DNA of 64,000 nt from Brienomyrus brachyistius (Eukaryota; Chordata; Actinopteri; Osteoglossiformes; Mormyridae). The number at the start of each line of letters is the position of its first letter. Positions within the stretch are counted from its first letter, which is position 1. Under the pieces are notes generated by a model. The model did not search any database, was not told where the DNA came from, and saw nothing but the letters and a program-made list of their open reading frames with translations. A program made the position numbers and the translations under genes. The stretch lies in contig NC_064548.1 of assembly GCF_023856365.1 (NCBI RefSeq), forward strand, positions 3,881,001 through 3,945,000. The letters are read 5' to 3'. Of the stretch, positions 63,401 to 64,000 are shown piece after piece.

Positions 63401-63899
63401 GTTGGTTACCACGGTGATTCCCAAACTGCCGTGACTTACAGAGGGACTGATGGATTGATAGCTGTCACTCAGCTCACCTGTCAGATACCCGATTGGCTCA
63501 CATCTCAGGGAGTGGGCGGGCTCCATGTGTGTCAGCCTTATTGTGTGTGTGCGTGTGTTACAGTGTGTTACGGTGGGTGTGAGTGTGAGGATGCTCCTCG
63601 CAGCCCCTCCCAAGCAGGATGCCTCCTTGCAGTGAGCAGTGAGTGACTGAGCGAGCAGACTAGAGTCAGAGACGCCGTGCTGTTCTCGGAGCTTGGAGGG
63701 AGACCCCGCTCTCCCCCCACTTTCCCCGACCGCGCCTCTGGCTCCTCTGACTAACCTGCAGTCTTCTCTCCCCCATCTAACCCATGGTCTTCTGTGCCTC
63801 ATCCTCTCCAGCATTGAGGACATCGACCAGAATAAGAAACACGACACCGACTCCGGAGTTGGCAGTGATAATGGAGACAAACGGCTATCGACCACCGAG
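28646..63899 (+). CDS. lrch1: lrch1, leucine-rich repeat and calponin-homology protein: gene span within the window
   Basis: Seven plus-strand exons join in phase (1, 2, 0, 1, 0, 2, 0) to encode the N-terminal 318 or so residues of an LRCH protein: a short N-terminus, PLNRGLERAFEEAANSGFLN, consecutive leucine-rich repeats (DLSRNRLTDIPMEV, NLYHNCVKTIPDAI, SRNQLSALPACVCG, ASNNKLGSLPEALG, NVRRNQLCILPE, DFSCNKVSTIPICY), the LRR cap ICTKGKVHIFKYL, and the start of the linker (DSGVGSDNGDKRLSTTE). Residue choices fit LRCH1 better than LRCH2, 3 or 4. The calponin-homology exons lie beyond 64,000. LRCH proteins bind DOCK-family exchange factors and restrain Cdc42-dependent migration in mammalian T cells. 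Intron 1 is 24.5 kb. The neighbour rubcnl on the opposite strand supports orthology by synteny. Confidence 0.95.
28866..30438. other. lrch1 intron 1, first part; nothing recognised
   Basis: CpG content drops off after about 29,160. An AT-rich patch lies at 29,190-29,260. No repeat family or RNA gene recognised. Confidence 0.5.
30439..30543 (+). pseudogene. tRNA-Leu(CAA) pseudogene
   Basis: AGTGGTCTAAGGCACCCAAC, TCAAGG, an intron-like insert, GTTTTCGTCTCTGAAGAGTA and GAGTTCAAATCCCATTTCTG, ending ACA, follow the tRNA-Leu(CAA) gene at 8,434 along its length, including the intron region. The acceptor 5' strand (AAGAGTG) no longer pairs with TTCTGAC, and the B box has changed to AGTTCAAATCC, so it is a decayed copy of an intron-bearing gene or precursor. 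Confidence 0.8.
30548..30750 (+). mobile_element. tRNA-derived SINE (V-SINE/SINE2-like)
   Basis: GGTTAGAACGCTGTGTTTGT and AGAAGGTTGCCAGTTGAAAT form a decayed tRNA-like head. CCTTGAGCAAGGTCCTTGAC is the conserved central block, and AAAAGCATCTGCCAAATTGA the tail of this fish SINE type. It directly follows the tRNA-Leu pseudogene. Confidence 0.75.
31370..32020. repeat. GT-rich compound minisatellite
   Basis: Alternating blocks TTTCACTGGTGTGTGT, TTTCATTGGTGTTTGTGTGG and TTTCAGTGGTGTGTGTCTGT repeat about a dozen times with (TG)n expansions. Plus-strand frames up to 289 codons (CVCVFHWCLCGCVSL type) are artefacts. Confidence 0.9.
32021..32875. other. lrch1 intron 1, nothing recognised
   Basis: No exon or known repeat recognised between the GT-rich repeat and the 28-bp array. 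Confidence 0.5.
32876..34624. repeat. 28-bp G-rich minisatellite of about 48 units with degenerate flanks
   Basis: The core, about 32,947-34,310, consists of the 28-bp unit GGGGAGGGGCGTGAGAGTGA + GGCACGCT. The units are nearly identical except for a C/A choice (CACGCT or CACGAT). I read 48 units in the order CCACAACCCCCCCACCAACAACACCCAACCAACC... mixing both types. Degenerate flanks at 32,876-32,946 and 34,311-34,624 share a near-identical 65-bp block (GAATGAGGTACGCTACGTAG, CATGAGCTGTATGCTACAGG). Because 28 is one more than a multiple of three, all three minus-strand frames stay open (up to 626 codons of PHSHAPPQRASLSRPSP); these are not genes. Confidence 0.97.
34633..35214. mobile_element. 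PIF/Harbinger-like MITE
   Basis: Left end AGGCTTGTTCATACTTTTGC and right end (reverse complement AGGGTGGTTCATACTTCTCT) are inverted repeats bounded by TTA on both sides (34,630-34,632 and 35,215-35,217), the target duplication typical of PIF/Harbinger. It contains at 34,872-35,035 a segment related to the transposon at 27,920-28,060. No coding capacity. Confidence 0.7.
35405..35530 (+). pseudogene. hAT transposase BED zinc-finger fragment
   Basis: In frame: SIVWKHGFSEEGTEQKADKC, KHCGKTISATKG and NTTNRFQH. This is the CxxC...H layout of a BED zinc finger (W near the start, C-x2-C, NTxNxxxH) as at the N-terminus of hAT transposases. It is cut off after FQH, exactly where the SINE begins, before the last histidine. 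Confidence 0.75.
35531..35860 (+). mobile_element. SINE copy inserted in the hAT BED finger
   Basis: Full head (GGGGCAGCATGGTGGTGCAG), B box GGTTCGAGTCTCCG and (GGAT)n tail at 35,839-35,860. A short internal deletion lies near 35,768 (the GCGATGGGCTGG..CCTGCC segment is missing). Confidence 0.9.
35857..36538 (+). mobile_element. Tigger/pogo-like DNA transposon remnant
   Basis: The left TGGAAACCGTTTATAGTG and the right CACTATAAGCGGTTTCCA are terminal inverted repeats, and the subterminal TGATCACTATAAGC motifs repeat at the right end. Inside, 36,127-36,225 reads in one broken frame (stop at codon five) FSLNDKYRLIKVYDKQPKNN then RDAAAK, like the N-terminal CENP-B-type helix-turn-helix of Tigger transposases. 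The left end merges with the SINE (GGAT)n tail, sharing ATGGA. Confidence 0.75.
36831..37625. mobile_element. 795-bp hAT element with perfect 8-bp duplication
   Basis: Begins TAGTGCTGCCAACTATTT and ends GGCAGCCCTA (inverted TAGGGCTGCC). ATCGTAAT lies directly outside both ends (36,823-36,830 and 37,626-37,633). No transposase frame. A longer relative lies at 42,013-43,342. It is inserted near the right end of the 35,216 hAT. Confidence 0.9.
37692..37850. repeat. Degenerate continuation of the 28-bp minisatellite
   Basis: GGGCGTGCGAGAGTGAGATT, GGTGTGTGAGTGAGGTATGC and GGGGAGGGGTGTGAGAGTGAGG-type pieces match the degenerate units flanking the 32.9-34.3 kb array, on the far side of the transposon nest. 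Confidence 0.75.
37851..38520. other. lrch1 intron 1, nothing recognised
   Basis: A decayed tRNA-type repeat may lie at about 37,925-38,035 (GGATTTGAATCAGCAACCTT). Otherwise no feature. Confidence 0.45.
38527..39147. repeat. 38-bp GC-rich minisatellite, about 16 units
   Basis: Unit GGGCACACAGGGGCCTGGAG + CCCGTCCCCGGCAGCACA, repeated with scattered substitutions (CATGGCACAC, AACCCGT). The 38-bp period keeps all frames open on both strands (307 codons on plus, 260 on minus), which are artefacts. Confidence 0.97.
39148..40860. other. lrch1 intron 1 with small microsatellites
   Basis: (AAT)n at 39,270-39,296 and a short (CA)n at 39,959-39,978. No gene or repeat family recognised elsewhere. Confidence 0.55.
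41463..41790 (-). pseudogene. Tc1/IS630-type transposase fragment
   Basis: The minus strand encodes an Arg/Gly-rich leader (RVGRQNRGRGRRGQEQRDTP) followed by DEIRDTIVDHGLNQDLTMAE with AGQRC. This matches the N-terminal part of fish IS630/Tc1-like transposases (GRGRG..., DEIRATVVDHV, TMREAGQRV). The following helix and the catalytic domain are missing or unreadable. Confidence 0.7.
41791..42012. other. Short spacer, probable transposon debris
   Basis: Contains ATCATTAGTCGATCTAATGC, reminiscent of hAT subterminal sequence; no firm boundaries. Confidence 0.35.
42013..43342. mobile_element. Second copy of the hAT family at 36,831
   Basis: Matches the 36,831 element over most of its length: CTATAGATTAATCTATCAAC, GATTGGTCGACTAATCTAAA, AATATTAATGAGATGTGTAT, CATCTTTTAAAACAGGAGGT and GTACTGTGGTTAAACAAGGT. 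It ends GACTAATCGTAGCAGCCCT. It is longer because of internal sequence and includes, at about 43,050, a SINE-head-like piece (GGCAGCACGGTGGTCTTC). Left boundary approximate. Confidence 0.8.
43343..44629. other. lrch1 intron 1, nothing recognised
   Basis: No exon or known repeat. A (TGTG)-rich patch at 44,510-44,629 leads into the MITE. Confidence 0.5.
44630..45099. mobile_element. hAT-like MITE in a GT-rich context
   Basis: Left end CAGTGTTTCCCCTACCATTA and the right-end inverted counterpart CTAGCGTTTCCCCTAGCTTT. Flanked on both sides by TGTGTGTG, compatible with an 8-bp duplication but ambiguous in a GT repeat. A poly-C stretch (44,689-44,702) lies inside; a poly-G stretch lies just outside at 45,110-45,127. 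Confidence 0.65.
45100..45720. other. lrch1 intron 1, nothing recognised
   Basis: Non-coding apart from the short G run. Confidence 0.5.
45725..47513 (+). mobile_element. 5'-truncated CR1-type LINE with intact RT frame
   Basis: A reverse-transcriptase frame of more than 500 codons is followed by a short 3' UTR (GAGCTTGATGGGCCGAATGG, CCTCCTCTCGTTTGTATAG) and four copies of the 8-mer TTCTTATG (47,482-47,513). The 3' octamer repeats and lack of poly-A are typical of CR1. The endonuclease half is absent, so the copy is truncated at about 45,725-45,740. Confidence 0.9.
45899..47425 (+). CDS. CR1 LINE reverse transcriptase (508 codons, N-terminally truncated)
   Basis: Open and undamaged RT plus C-terminal region: [100 protein letters not shown] and the active-site FADDTKVGG (about residue 240). 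The distal motif [20 protein letters not shown] and the C-terminal [20 protein letters not shown] are standard for CR1/L2-group elements. The frame is open back to about 45,741 without a start codon (…FTEITEITNLQDSKGLIIV). No endonuclease is encoded, so it cannot move on its own, but the lack of stops implies a recent insertion. Confidence 0.93.
   Translation: [508 protein letters not shown]
47514..47911. other. lrch1 intron 1, nothing recognised
   Basis: No repeat or exon recognised. Confidence 0.5.
47924..48282 (+). mobile_element. Full-length SINE with 12-bp target-site duplication
   Basis: Begins GGGGGCGGCATGGTGGTGCA, has the B box GGGTTCGAGTCTCC and ends AGGATAAGCGGTTTTGAAAA + (TGGA)n. 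GACTGAGCAGGA flanks it exactly (47,912-47,923 and 48,283-48,294). This is the cleanest reference copy for the family in the window. Confidence 0.95.
48828..48906 (+). mobile_element. SINE/LINE 3' tail remnant with expanded (TGGA)n
   Basis: CCCTGTGACCCTGATCAGGA + TAAGCAGT leads into (TGGA)n and (GGGT)n, the tail of the SINE family without its body. Confidence 0.75.
49132..49495. repeat. 82-bp tandem repeat, about 4.4 copies
   Basis: Unit containing CTGGCTGATCAGACACAGCA, GAACCTGAGTAGCAACTCGG and TGGGAGTCTCTGCACCTGAG; copies differ at a few sites. It is preceded by a purine-rich GAGA tract (49,030-49,130). Confidence 0.88.
49510..50640. other. lrch1 intron 1, nothing recognised
   Basis: No exon or repeat family recognised. 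Confidence 0.5.
50655..50880. repeat. Purine-rich (GAGG/GGAA) tract
   Basis: Almost only A and G on the plus strand (GGAGAGAAGTGGAAAGATGG, GAGGGGGAATGAGAGAGGAA), about 220 bp. Confidence 0.85.
50881..52028. other. lrch1 intron 1 with weak internal repeats
   Basis: 51,700-51,900 is a degenerate repeat of GTGAGGATCTGTGTCTCTG/GAGCTGTGAGGA. 51,570-51,660 has a decayed tRNA-type B box (GGGATTTGAACTGAAGCC). No gene. Confidence 0.5.
52029..52410. repeat. 30-bp minisatellite, about 12-13 units
   Basis: Unit GTGACATACTCAGTGGCATG + CTGTCGCTGA, nearly identical between copies (AGTGGCATG/AGGGGCATG, TCGCTG/TGACTG variants). The 30-bp period keeps a minus-strand frame of SMPLSMSLSD repeats open; an artefact. 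Confidence 0.97.
52411..53370. other. End of lrch1 intron 1
   Basis: Unique-looking sequence ending in a C-run (53,339-53,355) and the exon 2 acceptor. No other feature recognised. Confidence 0.55.
53371..53515 (+). CDS. lrch1: lrch1 exon 2, LRRs 1-2
   Basis: 145 bp after a C-rich tract and CCCCCGCAG acceptor. It completes Asp and encodes LSRNRLTDIPMEVCQLVSLE, TLNLYHNCVKTIPDAIVNLQ and TLTSLNL, with donor GAG/GTAAGA in phase 2. Its last 11 bases are repeated in the intron as part of a 33-bp minisatellite. Confidence 0.97.
53503..54170. repeat. 33-bp minisatellite derived from the lrch1 exon 2 splice donor
   Basis: Unit TTAAACCTGAGGTAAGACCG + CTGTCTGACCATG. The first unit spans the exon 2/intron 2 boundary (CTGAG/GTAAG); the next two keep the same words, and later units drift to GGTAAATCTGAGGTAATACC + GCACTTTGACTGT. 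About 20 units follow, each with at least one GAG/GTAA word. The minus strand stays open for 228 codons because 33 is a multiple of three; an artefact. Confidence 0.96.
54384..54650. repeat. (CA)n microsatellite and G-run
   Basis: (CA)n at 54,384-54,438 (about 27 units). A 19-G run begins at 54,608 and is followed by GGGGGCGG/GGGGTGG to about 54,650, a strong G-quadruplex candidate on the plus strand. Confidence 0.92.
54651..55431. other. lrch1 intron 2, nothing recognised
   Basis: A short GGGCGGAGC-type repeat at 55,320-55,385 is the only structure seen. Confidence 0.5.
55432..55866. mobile_element. MITE with terminal inverted repeats
   Basis: The left end TGCTGCGTTCCATTTAAATC and the right AAATGGAATACAGAATTAGC are inverted relatives (TTCCATTT core), with further inverted similarity inside (CGGAGGTTAGAAGTC, GAATTCCGACTTC). 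No coding capacity; superfamily probably hAT. Ends approximate. Confidence 0.65.
56395..56575 (+). mobile_element. Decayed retroposon with CCCC…GATCAATAAAGTA tail
   Basis: AAGGCCCTTAACCCCCAGCT and AAAAGAATTTCCCCATGGAG + ATCAATAAAGTATCAATTAT form the end of a common fish repeat. The 5' limit is unclear. Confidence 0.6.
56576..57574. other. lrch1 intron 2, nothing recognised
   Basis: No exon or repeat family recognised. Confidence 0.5.
57583..57947. mobile_element. 365-bp foldback MITE, hAT-like
   Basis: GGAAACGCTTTACATTAACT at the left matches inverted GGTAACGCTTTACATTAAGT at the right, and the inverted similarity continues to the centre (TAATAACAAACATTA against TAATGTTTGTTATTA). GTTTGTTC flanks it exactly on both sides (57,575-57,582 and 57,948-57,955), an 8-bp duplication. 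Confidence 0.92.
57956..59470. other. End of lrch1 intron 2
   Basis: No repeat family recognised. Exon-like open frames at 57,963-58,698 lack splice support and family similarity. Confidence 0.5.
59471..59597 (+). CDS. lrch1: lrch1 exon 3, LRRs 3-4
   Basis: 127 bp after acceptor TTTCCCTGCAG. It completes Ser and encodes RNQLSALPACVCGLPLRVLN, ASNNKLGSLPEALGQLSGLM and EL, with donor CTG/GTACGT in phase 0. The donor is followed within 70 bases by a (TG)n run and a run of about 16 G. Confidence 0.97.
59640..59682. repeat. (TG)n and G-run just after exon 3
   Basis: About 11 TG units followed by a run of about 16 G, within 45-85 bp downstream of the exon 3 donor. Confidence 0.9.
60517..60622 (+). 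CDS. lrch1: lrch1 exon 4, LRR 5
   Basis: 106 bp after acceptor TTCACACAG. It encodes DVSCNELTALPRHIGRLKAL then RELNVRRNQLCILPE, ending in GAGG/GTAAGT at phase 1. A 40-bp tandem repeat begins 7 bases into the intron. Confidence 0.97.
60623..60905. repeat. Degenerate tandem repeat after the lrch1 exon 4 donor
   Basis: From the donor GTAAGTAGCCAATAGAATGG, the unit CCAATAGAATGGCTTTAAGA + AACACAAATGAGATGACAGA (40 bp) repeats about 2.5 times, then weaker copies follow. Two of these carry donor-like words before the CAAT block (GTGAGTAATCAATCGAATGG and GGTAAGTAACCAAAATAACT). Confidence 0.8.
60906..62655. other. lrch1 intron 4, nothing recognised
   Basis: Unique-looking sequence with short G-runs at 61,067-61,085 and 62,530-62,550. 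No exon or repeat family. Confidence 0.5.
62660..62745 (+). mobile_element. SINE 3' end remnant
   Basis: TCCCTTCCAGGATGTCCCTT, CCTGGATAGGCTCCAGG and a (TGGA)n-like tail correspond to the end of the SINE family, strongly diverged. Confidence 0.6.
62775..63024 (+). repeat. 250-bp pyrimidine tract before exon 5
   Basis: Nearly pure C/T (CTCCCTTCCTCTCCCCTCCT, CCCCTCTCCTCCCCTCCTCT) running into the CCTCAG acceptor of exon 5. It is both a very long polypyrimidine tract and a triplex-prone mirror-like sequence. Confidence 0.92.
63025..63161 (+). CDS. lrch1: lrch1 exon 5, LRRs 6-7
   Basis: 137 bp after a pyrimidine tract of about 250 bases ending CCTCAG. It encodes LAELPLVKFDFSCNKVSTIP, ICYRKMVQLQSLQLENNPLQ and NPPAQ, with donor CAG/GTTGGC in phase 0. 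Confidence 0.97.
63270..63400 (+). CDS. lrch1: lrch1 exon 6, LRR cap
   Basis: 131 bp after acceptor CCCACATAG. It encodes ICTKGKVHIFKYLTMEACRH, DKGSELLYLPVMERLNLPRP and AAG, with donor AG/GTTGGT in phase 2. ICTKGKVHIFKYL is the signature closing segment of LRCH LRR domains. Confidence 0.95.
63401..63811. other. lrch1 intron 6
   Basis: Short intron of 411 bp with a small GT-rich patch at 63,540-63,590; no other feature. Confidence 0.7.
63812..63899 (+). CDS. lrch1: lrch1 exon 7, start of the linker
   Basis: 88 bp after acceptor CCTCTCCAG. It completes Ser and encodes IEDIDQNKKHDTDSGVGSDN then GDKRLSTTE, with donor GAG/GTAGGT in phase 0. The DSGVGSDNGDKRLS block is shared by LRCH1 and LRCH2; the gene continues past the window. 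Confidence 0.95.
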
Positions 63900-64000
63900 G
63901 TAGGTGTATGAACGCGTGTGTATGTATGTGTGTGGGGGTTGCTCTGTGTGCATGCTTGTGTACGCGTGTGTGTGAGTCTGTGTGCATGCTTGTGCACGCG
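63900..64000. other. Start of lrch1 intron 7
   Basis: GT-rich (GTGTGTATGTATGTGTGTGG) after the exon 7 donor; the window ends here. Confidence 0.7.

Noticed and set aside
28646..63899. Assignment to LRCH2, LRCH3 or LRCH4
   Set aside because: PLNRGLERA..EAANSG.LNLSARKLKEFP, SRNQLSALPAC.CGLPL and SGVGSDNGDKRLS together fit LRCH1 best, and rubcnl adjacency supports it. A fish-specific duplicate of lrch1 cannot be excluded.

Overview
This is vertebrate nuclear DNA, most likely from a ray-finned fish. It has long introns with GT-AG junctions, an intron-bearing tRNA-Leu, and fish-type repeats: tRNA-derived SINEs with a (GGAT)n tail, RTE- and CR1-type LINEs, hAT, Tc1/mariner, Tigger and Harbinger DNA transposons, and many minisatellites. 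I cannot name the species.

Two protein-coding genes can be reconstructed exon by exon. On the minus strand (about 23.6 to 10.7 kb) lies rubcnl (Pacer, a Rubicon-family autophagy regulator). Nine exons form one phase-consistent chain within each of two blocks, and the zinc-binding Rubicon-homology domain is complete to the stop codon. On the plus strand, from 28,646 to beyond the right edge, lies lrch1 (leucine-rich repeats and calponin homology). Seven exons with matching splice phases encode the N-terminus, the LRR domain and the start of the linker; the calponin-homology end is outside the window. The two genes are head to head about 5 kb apart, the same order and orientation I recall for RUBCNL and LRCH1 on human 13q14.

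Layout: 0-3 kb, nothing firm; 3.0-3.5 kb, a duplicated, broken copper-ATPase (HMA-domain) exon; 3.5-6.9 kb, a full-length RTE-like LINE with a 16-bp target-site duplication; 8.4 kb, tRNA-Leu(CAA); 9.2-9.85 kb, SINE piece plus minisatellite; 10.66-23.6 kb, rubcnl with introns full of SINEs, a Tc1 fossil, MITEs and minisatellites; 24.8 kb, a 5S-rRNA-derived SINE; 26.8-28.2 kb, a nested DNA transposon just upstream of lrch1; 28.65 kb on, lrch1. The 24.5-kb lrch1 intron 1 holds a 48-unit 28-bp minisatellite, a five-layer transposon nest at 34.6-37.7 kb, a 38-bp minisatellite, a 5'-truncated CR1 LINE with an open reverse transcriptase, and several SINEs and MITEs.

The most unusual observations are (1) a 33-bp minisatellite in lrch1 intron 2 whose first unit spans the exon 2 splice donor, so about 20 decoy donors follow the real one, with a weaker parallel after exon 4; (2) a perfect 33-bp hairpin at the junction of a SINE and a Tc1 fossil; (3) the transposon nest that splits a minisatellite; and (4) minisatellites with periods of 28 and 38 bp, which make long open reading frames in several frames that should not be taken for genes. 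No prokaryotic-type system, CRISPR array or recognisable provirus was seen.
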